DNA of 64,000 nt from Actinomadura hallensis (GTDB lineage: Bacteria; Actinomycetota; Actinomycetes; Streptosporangiales; Streptosporangiaceae): assembly GCF_006716765.1 (NCBI RefSeq), contig NZ_VFPO01000001.1, positions 2,480,001 to 2,544,000 of the forward strand. The letters are read 5' to 3'. The notes under the pieces are model-generated. The model was not told where the DNA came from. It saw only the letters and a list, made by a program, of their open reading frames with translations, and ran no database searches. Made by a program: the position numbers and the translations under genes. Of the stretch, positions 17,015-25,318 are shown piece after piece. Numbering within the stretch: the first letter of the stretch is position 1; each line of letters begins with the position of its first letter.

Positions 17015-17944
17015 TCATCGCTTCCCCTCACCCGGGGGCCAGGTGCTCCGGGTGAAGACCGGGAACGGAATGTGCAGGCCGGGGACGGGACTCCCGGGCA
17101 GCATATTGATCGTTACGGGAACCCCGTCGGTCCTGGTGGTCGGCAGTTCGCCCTCCCGGGCGCAGCGGGACAGGTACCTCAGGCCCTGTCTCAGGTGGGC
17201 GCGCGGCCCGGGGTCGAGGTGGCCGGCCCAATCGGGGTCCGTTTCCCCGCGCAGCCAGGCGTAGCAGGACATCGCGTAGCCGAACTCGGCCTCCGTGAGG
17301 TAGCCGAGCCGGCTGTATCCCTCGTTGCGGGCCGCGTTGAGGGTGCGTTCGTCGAGATAACCGAGGGGCTGGACGGAGAAGCCCCGTGCGCTCTCCCCGA
17401 AGCGCAGCGCGGCATTGGTGCTGAAGATTCCGAATCCGAAATACACCGTGAGCAGGTCGGTCAGCCGCTCGTGGTCCTTGCGCGCCGCGGTGATCCGGCC
17501 CTCGCCGAGGAGCCGGACGTGACCCAGTTCGTGCGCGATGATCGCCGTCAGGTAGTGGGGGTCCGACGCCTCGCTGATGTCGAGCCCGATGACGGGGCGG
17601 CCGTCCTCGACGTAGTAGTGCCCGACCGCGAGCCTGCCCCGCCGCGCCTGCTCGTCCTTCAGCTCCCGCAGGTCGAAGAACTCCACGATGAGATCGGACG
17701 GCTTGACCGACATCACCGAGCAGACACCTGCGATCAGGCGGCCGATCTGCCGTTTCGTCCCGCTGTAGCCGGAGACCAGATTCGGGCCCGGCAGCACGAT
17801 TCCGCCGAGCAGCGGCTCCGTCCCGAACTCGCCGGCGAACCATTTCATCGAGCTTTCGATCCACGCCTGCTGGGGTGTGCTGACCGGGCAGTCGTCCTTC
17901 TCCACCCGCAGCCAGGGGCGCGTCTCTTCCAGATTCTCGCTCAT
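17015..17944 (-). CDS. putative zinc metallopeptidase, ImmA/IrrE (M78)-like
   Basis: A 309-residue protein with the zinc-binding HExxH motif in AIIAHELGHVRLL at about residue 140. A downstream acidic segment, KDHERLTDLLTVYFGFGIF, is likely to provide the third ligand. No signal peptide is present, so it is cytoplasmic, as expected for regulators that cleave repressors or for stress-linked M78 proteins. Length is greater than a minimal ImmA. Start is the ATG at 17944 behind GGGAGAG; longer N-terminal extensions are low-complexity. It lies 195 bases upstream of the 507-residue protein gene, which could be a substrate or partner (inference). Confidence 0.75.
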   Translation of the reverse strand: MSENLEETRPWLRVEKDDCPVSTPQQAWIESSMKWFAGEFGTEPLLGGIVLPGPNLVSGYSGTKRQIGRLIAGVCSVMSVKPSDLIVEFFDLRELKDEQARRGRLAVGHYYVEDGRPVIGLDISEASDPHYLTAIIAHELGHVRLLGEGRITAARKDHERLTDLLTVYFGFGIFSTNAALRFGESARGFSVQPLGYLDERTLNAARNEGYSRLGYLTEAEFGYAMSCYAWLRGETDPDWAGHLDPGPRAHLRQGLRYLSRCAREGELPTTRTDGVPVTINMLPGSPVPGLHIPFPVFTRSTWPPGEGKR

Positions 17945-18124
17945 CGCTCTCCCGGGGGCGTGGCTGAACGGCGGCGTGTGCAAAGGGAGGCACGAGCTCG
18001 GCGGGGTGCGCCCGGGACGGGTGCGAGGCTCGTCACCGCGAGATGATGACGGCATCTCGACTGACCTGTCAATACCTATGAAAAGTCTGTATGGACGAGG
18101 TGTCGCCTGGAGGCCGACTGCGCG

Positions 18125-19644
18125 TCAGTAGGAGCGGGTGATGGTTCCCGTCCTACCCCAGTCGCGGTAGGTCACGGAGTAGAGCGAATGGTAGGTGAGG
18201 CCCGGCTGGACCGATGTCCAGAGGTCGATGTCCAGGCGTTCCGGCAGGTGGTCGCGGCTGGTGACAAGCGTGTAGGTGACCTTGGTGAGGTCGTTTCCGA
18301 ACTCCTGGTAGAAGGGCGCCGTCGGTCCGCCGGCCGCGAGCCGCCCGCCCGGCGCGGTCGCCCGGTAGGTGACCGTCCCGGCATCAGTGCTGCGGCCGAG
18401 TGACGGCGAATTCCTGAGCAGCGCGAAGACGTTGTACGGAGACGACACCCATCGGACTTCTGCTGCCGTCCACATCAGGGCGTCGTAACGGCGGCGCAGG
18501 GATCGGGCGTCGAGTGGATTGCAGGCCCTGGGGTCCGTGCGGAAGTAGCCGCAGTTGCCCAGGATGATGATTCGGGGCCCGCTGGAACCGGCGTACAGGC
18601 CATTGTCCAGGTCGGTGCGCGCCGTGAGGTCGTAGTTGGTGCTCTGGCCACTGCTTTCTCGACGGCCGCGGCGACGTCGGACGGGGTTGTGGGCGGACCC
18701 GTCACGGGGGCTGCGGGTTGGGCCGGACGGGTGGGCGGGGCAGTGCGGGACGGGGTGCTCGCCACCGCCGCTAGGGGGTGGTCGCCGGGGTCGTTCCTCA
18801 GGGCGATCGCCACGGTCGCGGTCAGAAGGGCCGCGGCCGCGAGGGTGCCGATCACGAGGACGCGGCGCTGGAAGACCGGCCGTTTCGGCGGGGACGCGGG
18901 CAGCCGCACGGTCGCCCAGCGCGCGGTGCGCTCGTCCGCGAGGGTTGCGTCGTCCGCGGTGGCGAGGGCGCGGCCCTGGGCGAGGGCTTCGGGCGCGGCG
19001 ATCGGGCCGTGGGAGTGTTCGAGGAGGCGGAGGAGGACGTCGCGGCTGTGCGGGCGCTTGGCCGGGTCCCGGTGGAGGGACTGGGCGACGAGGCCGCGCA
19101 GCGGGCCTGTGAGGCCGCCGAGGTCAGGCCGGCCGCTCATGATGCGGGTCATGACGGCGGGGATGGTGTCCTGGCCGAAGGGCGGGCGGCCGTTGGCGGC
19201 GTAGGCGATGGTCGCGCCCCAGGCGAAGACGTCGGCGGCGGGGCCCGCCGCCTCGCCGGCGAGCTGCTCCGGGGCCATGTAGGACGGTGTGCCGATGACG
19301 GTGCTGGTCGCGGTCAGGGTGGCGTCCAGGGAGCGGGCCACGCCGAAGTCGATGACGCGGGGGCCGTCCGGGCCGACCAGGACGTTGCCTGGTTTGAGGT
19401 CGCGGTGCACGACGCCCGCCTGATGGACGGCGGCGAGGGCGGTCGCCGTTCCGATCGCGAGGCGGTACAGCGCCGGGCCGCTCTGCGGGCCGTCCCTCTC
19501 GACGAGCACACGGAGGGACGGGCCGTCGATGAACTCGGTGACGACGTACGGGAAGCGCGGGGAGCTGGGTGCGCGCTCGACTCGTGGGACGCGTGGTGCT
19601 CCGGGGGCGTTTACCGGCGGGCCGCGATCGGCGCCGTCCGGCAT
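18125..19644 (-). pseudogene. broken serine/threonine protein kinase gene
   Basis: The C-lobe of a PknB-type kinase is clear: VVTEFIDGPS, HRDLKPGNVLVGPDG, VIDFGVARSLDA, GTPSYMAPEQLAGEAAG. It is followed by a juxtamembrane region and one transmembrane helix (VLVIGTLAAAALLTATVAIA). Two lesions are visible. The N-lobe with Gly-rich loop and catalytic Lys is missing: the sequence before RFPYVVTEF (near 19560) is unrelated Pro/Arg-rich material. After the Pro/Thr linker the frame changes near 18655: the true extracellular domain continues in another frame as SGQSTNYDLTARTDLDNGLY, then SSGPRIIILGNCGYFRTDPR, ending at 18125. So it is not a functional kinase as read. Confidence 0.8.
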
Positions 19645-19878
19645 GGGCCATGGCGCGGCCGGTGCCGTCGACGCGGGGCCCGTGGGATTTATGGGGTTGT
19701 CGGGATTTGGGCGACAATGGTGATGTGCAATTGGGTCTTGACAATAGCAGATTGGTGATAGTCGCGAATCTTTGCGGCAAATCATGACAAATATTGTTGA
19801 TCAGGCGGGTGGCTTCGGAGAATGGCGTGACGGGTATAAGCCGGGCGACCATTTTCGGTACGTCGCTCCGGAGTGCAG

Positions 19879-20706
19879 ATGCGTCTATCCCGCCCCCTTC
19901 TGTCCGCTTTCGGTGCGGTGGCCCTCACCGCAGGCTCCCTCATGTGGTCCGCGCCCGCCTCGGCGGCGGGGATCAACTACGTCGCACTCGGGGACTCCTA
20001 CTCGTCCGGCACGGGGGCCGGAAGCTACGACCCGGCCAGCGGGTCGTGCAAGCGCAGCGCCAACGCCTACCCGAACCTGTGGGCGGCGCAGAACGCGACG
20101 GACTCGTACAAGTTCGCGGCCTGCTCGGGCGCGACGACGGCGACCGTCTCCAGCGGCCAGCTCGGGTCGCTCAGCTCGTCCACGACGCTGGTGAGCATCA
20201 CGGTCGGCGGCAACGACGCCGGGTTCAGCGACGTGATGCAGACGTGCGTGCTCGGCTCCAACTCGACGTGCCAGAACCGGGTGGCGCAGGCCGAGAACTA
20301 CATGCGGAACACCCTGCCGGGACGCCTCGACTCGCTGTACGGGCAGATCCGGTCGAAGGCGCCGAACGCCCGGGTCGTCGTGCTCGGCTACCCCCGCCTC
20401 TACACGATCGTCGACTGGTGCGCGGGCATCGGCAACACCAAGCGCATCGCCCTCAACGGCGCCGCCGACACCCTCGCCGGAGTGACCCGCCAGGCCGCGG
20501 AGCGCGCCGGGTTCACCTGGTCCGACGTCCGCGACGAGTTCGCCGGGCACGAGCTGTGCTCCGGCGACGACTGGCTCAACGCGGTGACGATTCCGATCGA
20601 GTCGTCCTACCACCCGACCGCGCGCGGCCACCGCCTCGGCTATCTGCCGGCCTTCACCGCGTCCGCAAAGACCGCGCTGAAGAGCTCTGCCAAGAGCAAG
20701 GCCTGA
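19879..20706 (+). CDS. secreted SGNH-fold esterase/lipase
   Basis: A 275-residue protein with a Sec signal peptide (MRLSRPLLSAFGAVALTAG ending near APASA). The mature part carries the SGNH blocks: GDSYSSGTGAGSY with the nucleophile Ser, TVGGNDAGF with the oxyanion Asn, and HPTARGHRLGY with the catalytic His. The three Cys pairs are typical of the streptomycete extracellular esterase/lipase group. The ATG at 19879 is preferred because GGAG lies five bases upstream; a GTG at 19873 is possible. The C-terminus is Ser/Lys-rich (KTALKSSAKSKA). It is monocistronic; the following gene is 154 bases away. Confidence 0.9.
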   Translation: MRLSRPLLSAFGAVALTAGSLMWSAPASAAGINYVALGDSYSSGTGAGSYDPASGSCKRSANAYPNLWAAQNATDSYKFAACSGATTATVSSGQLGSLSSSTTLVSITVGGNDAGFSDVMQTCVLGSNSTCQNRVAQAENYMRNTLPGRLDSLYGQIRSKAPNARVVVLGYPRLYTIVDWCAGIGNTKRIALNGAADTLAGVTRQAAERAGFTWSDVRDEFAGHELCSGDDWLNAVTIPIESSYHPTARGHRLGYLPAFTASAKTALKSSAKSKA

Positions 20707-20860
20707 GCGGCGCCCCACCGCGGGCCCTGGCCGCCCACGCCCGGCGCACGGGCACGGCGGCGGCCGGGGCCCGTTTCGCGTTGGACGACCCGTTGATCCA
20801 GAATCGTCCTGAGCAGCCGAGTCGCCGAGCACGGCCGCAGGGCGGCCCGGGGAGGAAACC

Positions 20861-21673
20861 ATGGTGATCGACGCGTGGATGCAGCACGGGACGGTGCGTT
20901 TCCTCCAGCACGAGATGCTGGACTCGCTGTGGCGGTGGACGGGGAAGAAGCCTCCTGAGAAGGAGGTCCCGGTCGAGGAGACGGTCGCCGCCATGGACGC
21001 CGGGGGAGTGGATGTCGGGCTCATCAGCGCGTGGTACGGGCCGGAGGGCGCCCTCGTGAGCAACGACGAGGTCGCCTCGTTCGTCGAGCAGGCCCCGCCG
21101 GGACGCCTGCTCGGCATCGCCTCGGTGGACCTGCGCAAGCCCATGGACGCCGTCCGTGAACTGAGGCGGTGCGTCCGCGAGCTGGGGTTCCGGGGCCTGC
21201 GCGTGGTGCCGTGGCTGTGGGAGCTGCCGCCGACCGACCGGCGCTACTACCCGCTGTTCGCCGAGTGCGTCGAGCTGGGCGTCCCCTTCTGCACGCAGGT
21301 CGGTCACACGGGGCCGCTGCGTCCGAGCGAGACGGGACGGCCGATCCCCTACATCGACCAGGTCGCGCTGGAGTTCCCGGAGCTCGTCATCGTCGGCGGG
21401 CATATCGGCTACCCGTGGACGGAGGAGATGATCGCGGTGTGCCGCAAGCACCCGAACGTCTACATCGACACGTCCGCGTACACCGTGCGGAGGTACCCGC
21501 CGGAACTCGTCCGCTACATGGCCGAGGACGGGAACCACAAGGTCATGTTCGGCACGAACTACCCGATGATCGCGCCGGAGCACGCGCTCAAGGGCCTGGA
21601 CGAGCTCGGCCTCCCCGACGACGCGAGGGAGAGGTTCCTGGAGGGGAACGCAAGGCGCGTGTTCCACCTCTGA
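20861..21673 (+). CDS. amidohydrolase-superfamily metal-dependent hydrolase
   Basis: A 270-residue TIM-barrel protein of the amidohydrolase_2 type (2-pyrone-dicarboxylate lactonase/decarboxylase-like). Visible landmarks are IDAWMQHG at the N-terminus, CTQVGHTGPLRP, IVGGHIGYPWTEEM with metal-ligand His, VYIDTSAYTVRRYPP, and KVMFGTNYPMI near the C-terminus. Members are decarboxylases or hydrolases of aromatic or lactone substrates; which applies here is unknown. Strong ribosome site (GGAGGAAACC) before the ATG. It is cytoplasmic. Confidence 0.87.
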   Translation: MVIDAWMQHGTVRFLQHEMLDSLWRWTGKKPPEKEVPVEETVAAMDAGGVDVGLISAWYGPEGALVSNDEVASFVEQAPPGRLLGIASVDLRKPMDAVRELRRCVRELGFRGLRVVPWLWELPPTDRRYYPLFAECVELGVPFCTQVGHTGPLRPSETGRPIPYIDQVALEFPELVIVGGHIGYPWTEEMIAVCRKHPNVYIDTSAYTVRRYPPELVRYMAEDGNHKVMFGTNYPMIAPEHALKGLDELGLPDDARERFLEGNARRVFHL

Positions 21674-21679
21674 GGGCGG

Positions 21680-22768
21680 TCATCGGCGCAGCGTCCGCAG
21701 GCCCAGCAGGCCGAGCGGGACGGGCGCCCAGAACGTGACGGCCCGGAACAGCAGCACGGCGTGCAGGGCGGGGCCCGCGGCGACGCCCAGGGCGGCGAGC
21801 GTCGCGACGAGGGCCGCCTCGGTGGAGCCCATACCGCCCGGTGACGGCACCGTCGCGCCCGCCGCCGACCCGACGAGGTAGGCGGTGACGAGCGCGAGGA
21901 CGTCGCCTGGGCCGGCGGCGGTCCCGGGCACGGCGAGGACGCTCAGCGCGAACGCCAGCCCGAGGGCGAGCGAGGTCGCGGCGGACCCCGCGAGCACCGT
22001 CAGCAGGGCGCGGGGGCGCCGCCCCAGGTCGGTGAGGCCCTCCGCGGCCCGGCCCACGGCCGGGGAACGGGCCGCGCGGCGCCCCCACACCACCAGGGCG
22101 GGCAGCAGCACCCCCGCGCCGATGAGCAGCGGGACGGGCGGGACCAGCCCGGCGGCCCGCGCCGCGTGGTGGCGGAGCGCGCCGGCGACCCGGCCGTCCC
22201 CGCCGCCGGCGCCGAGCACCGCGGCCAGCAGGAGCAGGTGCGCGGCGACGCCCGCCGCCTGCACGACCGCGACGACGACCGCGGCCCGCGGCAGCGGTAA
22301 CCCGCGGCAGACGAGGTAGCGGGTGTTGACGGCGGCGGCGCCGAGGCCGCCCGGCGTGACGCGGTTGGCGGCCGCGGCCGTGAACTGCGCCGCGGTCGTC
22401 CGGCACAGCGGGATCGGCCGCCCGGACGCGGCGCGCAGCGCGACCGCGGAGCAGCCGAAGTGCAGCAGGCACAGCAGCAGGAGCGCGGGCAAGAACGCCC
22501 AGCGCATCCGGCCGACCGCTTCGAGCGCCGGGCGCGCGGGCCCGGCGCTCGCCAGCGCGGCGGTGGCGAGGGCGGCCAGCGCCACGGCGAGGGCGGCCCG
22601 GCGGACCCGGCGGCCGCGCCGGGCGCGCGGAACGGCCGCGGTGCACCCGCCCGGAGCGGACGTGCTCCCGCCCGGAGCGGACGCGGCGTTCCCGCCTGGG
22701 GCGGGCGCGGGCCCGGCGGTCGCCGCGGAGGCAGCGCCTGCGGCGATCGTCTCCACATCCCTATTCAT
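21680..22768 (-). CDS. flippase-like integral membrane protein (LPG synthase TM / UPF0104)
   Basis: A 362-residue polytopic membrane protein, about eight helices, of the family that includes the flippase part of MprF and YbhN. Conserved stretches are AANRVTPGGLGAAAVNTRYL and SAAGATVPSPGGMGSTEAAL. Such proteins are thought to flip or handle glycolipids, but the substrate is unknown. The N-terminus is a disordered Ala/Pro/Gly linker with repeated APGG motifs. The start at 22768 lacks a strong ribosome site, so an upstream start cannot be excluded. It ends six bases from the convergent amidohydrolase gene. Confidence 0.82.
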   Translation of the reverse strand: MNRDVETIAAGAASAATAGPAPAPGGNAASAPGGSTSAPGGCTAAVPRARRGRRVRRAALAVALAALATAALASAGPARPALEAVGRMRWAFLPALLLLCLLHFGCSAVALRAASGRPIPLCRTTAAQFTAAAANRVTPGGLGAAAVNTRYLVCRGLPLPRAAVVVAVVQAAGVAAHLLLLAAVLGAGGGDGRVAGALRHHAARAAGLVPPVPLLIGAGVLLPALVVWGRRAARSPAVGRAAEGLTDLGRRPRALLTVLAGSAATSLALGLAFALSVLAVPGTAAGPGDVLALVTAYLVGSAAGATVPSPGGMGSTEAALVATLAALGVAAGPALHAVLLFRAVTFWAPVPLGLLGLRTLRR

Positions 22769-22938
22769 TGGCCGACTCGCCGAAGAGTATGCGGCGGGCG
22801 GGTGTGCCCCGTCCGAACGCCGGGCGACGTCCCGTCGACGCGGAACGCCCGGGAGGCCCCTGCCGGACGGGCGGGCGGGGTGCGAGGTTCTCCGGGGCGA
22901 CCGGCGGTTTTGGTCCACCCGGGAGATTCTTTTCACAC

Positions 22939-22944
22939 TATGAT
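22939..22944 (+). promoter_or_regulatory. -10 hexamer of the CqsA-like gene
   Basis: A perfect TATGAT lies 43 bases before the start codon, in an AT-enriched stretch (TTCTTTTCACACTATGATTA) that contrasts with its surroundings. A -35 match at the usual distance is poor, so an activator or another sigma factor may be needed. Confidence 0.45.
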
Positions 22945-22986
22945 TAGGGGCCGCTACGGGTTGTGACGATCATGTGATGGGGGAGA

Positions 22987-24171
22987 GTGACGACGATGAC
23001 CAGCGCTCACCAGCGACTGGGCGAACGCATCAGCCGCTTCCGCGGCACCAGGGGCGGGCGCCGCCCGTTCGCCCCCAAGGCCCCCGGCGGCCGGGCGATC
23101 GTGCTGACCTGTAGCGACTACCTCGCGCTCGCCGAGCATCCGGTGATCACCGACGCCATGATCGACAGTTTGAAGGGGGCGGACGGCGCCGCCGCGCCGG
23201 TGCCCGCCCCGTGCCTGCCCGACGACCACCCCCAGATGCTCCTCGGCGCGGAGTTCGCCCGGCACCTGGGGGCGCGCGCGGGCGTGCTGTGCTCGTCCGG
23301 CTGGACGGCCAACACCGGGCTCATGCAGGTCGTCGCGGGCCCGGACGTCCCCGTCTACCTGGACGCCCTCGCCCACATGTCGCTGTGGGAGGGGGCGCGG
23401 ACGGCCGGTGCGGAACTCGCCTACTTCCGCCACAACGACCTCGACCACCTGCGCCGCCGCCTGGAGGTCGGAGGCTCCGGGGTGATCGCCGTGGACGCGG
23501 TCTACAGCACCGACGGCACGGTCTGCCCGCTGCCCGGCCTGGTGGAGATCGCGGAGGAGTTCGACTGCCTGCTGGTCGTCGACGAGTCCCACTCGCTCGG
23601 CACGCACGGCGAGCACGGCGAGGGGCTGGTCGCCGCGCTGGGCCTCACCGGCCGGGTCGACTTCCGCACGGCGAGCCTGGCCAAGGCGCTGCCGGGACGC
23701 GCGGGGCTGATCGCGTGCGACCGCCCGGGTTTCGCGGACTACTTCACCCACACCGCGCTTCCCGCCGTGTTCAGCTCGACGCTGCTGCCGCACGACGTCG
23801 CCGGCCTGTCCGCGGCGCTGAAGGTCGTCCGGGAGGAGGGCCGCCGCCGGGACCGGCTGGCCGCGGTCACCCGCCGCCTGCGCGACGGGCTGGCCTCCCT
23901 CGGCTACCGGCTCGTGGAGTCCGACACGCAGATCATCGCGCTGGAGACCGGCTCGGAGGCGGACGCGACGTTCATGCGCGACGCGCTGGTCGACCGCGAC
24001 ATCTTCAGCGCCGCGCTGTTCCCGCCCACGGCGTCGGTGGGCCGCACCCTGGTCCGCCTGTCCGCCCACGCGGGCCTGACCGACAAGGACGTGAACCGGG
24101 TCCTCGGCGCCTGCGAGGCGCTGCTTCCCCGGCTGGCGGGCCCGGCGCCCGCCCCCGCGACCGCCGGCTGA
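22987..24171 (+). CDS. CqsA-like alpha-hydroxyketone autoinducer synthase (PLP-dependent)
   Basis: A 394-residue fold-type I PLP enzyme of the alpha-oxoamine synthase group. It differs from BioF and glycine C-acetyltransferase in signatures shared with Vibrio CqsA and Legionella LqsA: LDALAHMSLWEGARTAG (about 125-141), VDAVYSTDGTV, VVDESHSLGTHGEHGEG (about 197-213) and FRTASLAKALPGRAGLI, with PLP Lys at about 233. CqsA/LqsA condense an acyl-CoA with an amino-acid-derived substrate to make aminoketone/hydroxyketone signals. No cognate sensor kinase, acyl-CoA ligase or reductase is adjacent, so a signalling role is inference. GTG 22987 and ATG 22996 both follow GGGGGA; the start is ambiguous by three codons. 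Confidence 0.82.
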   Translation: MTTMTSAHQRLGERISRFRGTRGGRRPFAPKAPGGRAIVLTCSDYLALAEHPVITDAMIDSLKGADGAAAPVPAPCLPDDHPQMLLGAEFARHLGARAGVLCSSGWTANTGLMQVVAGPDVPVYLDALAHMSLWEGARTAGAELAYFRHNDLDHLRRRLEVGGSGVIAVDAVYSTDGTVCPLPGLVEIAEEFDCLLVVDESHSLGTHGEHGEGLVAALGLTGRVDFRTASLAKALPGRAGLIACDRPGFADYFTHTALPAVFSSTLLPHDVAGLSAALKVVREEGRRRDRLAAVTRRLRDGLASLGYRLVESDTQIIALETGSEADATFMRDALVDRDIFSAALFPPTASVGRTLVRLSAHAGLTDKDVNRVLGACEALLPRLAGPAPAPATAG

Positions 24172-24185
24172 CCCGGCCGCCGCGA

Positions 24186-24204
24186 CCGCCGGCCGTTCCG
24201 GCGG
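24186..24204. terminator. hairpin between convergent genes
   Basis: CCGCCGG (24186-24192) and CCGGCGG (24198-24204) form a 7-bp stem with a 5-base loop between the convergent CqsA-like and MpaB-like genes. It probably ends transcription from both sides. Confidence 0.5.
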
Positions 24205-24241
24205 CCGCGCCGCGGGCTGGTCCGGCAGGCGCGCCGCCGCG

Positions 24242-25180
24242 TCACGCTGCGGGCCGGTACCGCTCGTGGCGGGTGTGGGCGCCGATGTAACGCAGCATCG
24301 TGCGCAGCGCCCAGTGGTTGATCCCGGTCGGCATCATGCGGTAGCCCTGCCGGTTGGCCAGCGCGAGCGCGGCGAACTGCGCCTGGTCGAGCGGCGTCCA
24401 CGGGATGTCGAAGCGCTGCCGGACGATCGCGGGCAGGCAACCGAAGGTGAGCAGGCGCAGCGGCCGCTCGATGACGAGGCGCCCGGCGCGGTCGAGGCGG
24501 GGCCCGCCCACGGGCAGGACGGTGAGGCGGTCGGAGCCGTGCTTGGCGATCTCCAGGGCGCGGGCCGCGGCCGGGGTGAGCTCGAGCTCCCTGCTGCAGA
24601 CGTGCCAGAACTTCGACTGGAAGGACGCGTAGTCGGGAGGCACGGGCCGCATGCTGACGCCGTAGCGCGAGTACCAGGTGACGGTCTCGGCGTACATCTG
24701 CTCGTGGTCCTCGGCGGTGAGGGTGCCGGGGTGGAACGTCTCGGCGGCCTTGAAGATCTCCCACGTGAACGTGGCGTGCGCCCACCAGAACGTCTCGGGT
24801 TCGAGGGCGTGGTAGCGGCGGGCGTGCTCGTCGACGCCGCCGATCCCGCGGTGCAGGTCGCGGATGGCGCGGGCGCGGTCGGCGCCGTCCGGGGCGAGGA
24901 TCGTGGCCCAGATCTGGGGGACGGACCGGTGGATCCGGTCGAAGGGCGCGTCGAAGAAGGAGGAGTGCTCGCTGACGCCGGCGCCGATGCCGGGGTGCAT
25001 GAGCTGCATGAGGCCGGCGGCGGCGCCCGGGAGCAGCGAGCGCATGTCGGCGGCGTGCCGCCACAGCAGCGAGTCGGGCCCGAGCGGGGCGCGGGCGGTC
25101 GCGCGGGGCGTGCCGGGGGACGTGCGCGGGGTCTTCCGGGCGGCGGCCGCGACCATCGGCGGCGGGGAGGGAGCGGGCAT
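24242..25180 (-). CDS. oxygenase MpaB family protein (DUF2236)
   Basis: A 312-residue heme-type protein of the MpaB/latex-clearing-protein (Lcp)-like DUF2236 family. The typical segments are LLPGAAAGLMQLMHPGIGAG, EHSSFFDAPFDRIHRS, FWWAHATFTWEIF with the conserved His, EDHEQMYAETVTWYSRYGV, and TFGCLPAIVRQRFDI. Members cleave C=C bonds oxidatively or act on terpenoid/acyl chains; the substrate here is unknown. The ATG at 25180 has a perfect AGGAGGTG site, which the first operator arm partly overlaps. The first 45 residues are Pro/Ala/Thr-rich and probably flexible, without a clear signal peptide. Confidence 0.87.
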   Translation of the reverse strand: MPAPSPPPMVAAAARKTPRTSPGTPRATARAPLGPDSLLWRHAADMRSLLPGAAAGLMQLMHPGIGAGVSEHSSFFDAPFDRIHRSVPQIWATILAPDGADRARAIRDLHRGIGGVDEHARRYHALEPETFWWAHATFTWEIFKAAETFHPGTLTAEDHEQMYAETVTWYSRYGVSMRPVPPDYASFQSKFWHVCSRELELTPAAARALEIAKHGSDRLTVLPVGGPRLDRAGRLVIERPLRLLTFGCLPAIVRQRFDIPWTPLDQAQFAALALANRQGYRMMPTGINHWALRTMLRYIGAHTRHERYRPAA

Positions 25181-25188
25181 CACACCTC

Positions 25189-25238
25189 CTGGCAGTGACC
25201 ACTTACTGCCAGGATAGTGGTGCTGAGACAAGAGTCAA
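25189..25238 (-). promoter_or_regulatory. promoter with palindromic operator of the MpaB-like gene
   Basis: On the minus strand TTGACT (25233-25238) and TATCCT (25211-25216) are spaced by 16 bases. A perfect inverted repeat lies at the expected transcription start: CTGGCAGT (25189-25196) and ACTGCCAG (25205-25212), 8-base spacer. A second, interlaced pair, ACCACT/AGTGGT, overlaps it and the -10. The arrangement suggests repression by a dimeric regulator such as a TetR-family protein, whose gene is not adjacent. Confidence 0.65.
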
Positions 25239-25263
25239 TATTTGTCGCACGTTTCGCGGTGTG

Positions 25264-25308
25264 CCCGCGGCGCCCCGCCCCGCCCGCGGAGGGACGGGAC
25301 GCCGCGGG
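25264..25308 (-). terminator. GC-rich hairpin downstream of the thiolase gene
   Basis: CCCGCGGCG (25264-25272) pairs with CGCCGCGGG (25300-25308) just beyond the thiolase stop. The 27-base loop can itself fold. No U-tract. Probably isolates the thiolase transcript from the MpaB-like promoter. Confidence 0.4.
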
Positions 25309-25318
25309 GCCCGGACGA

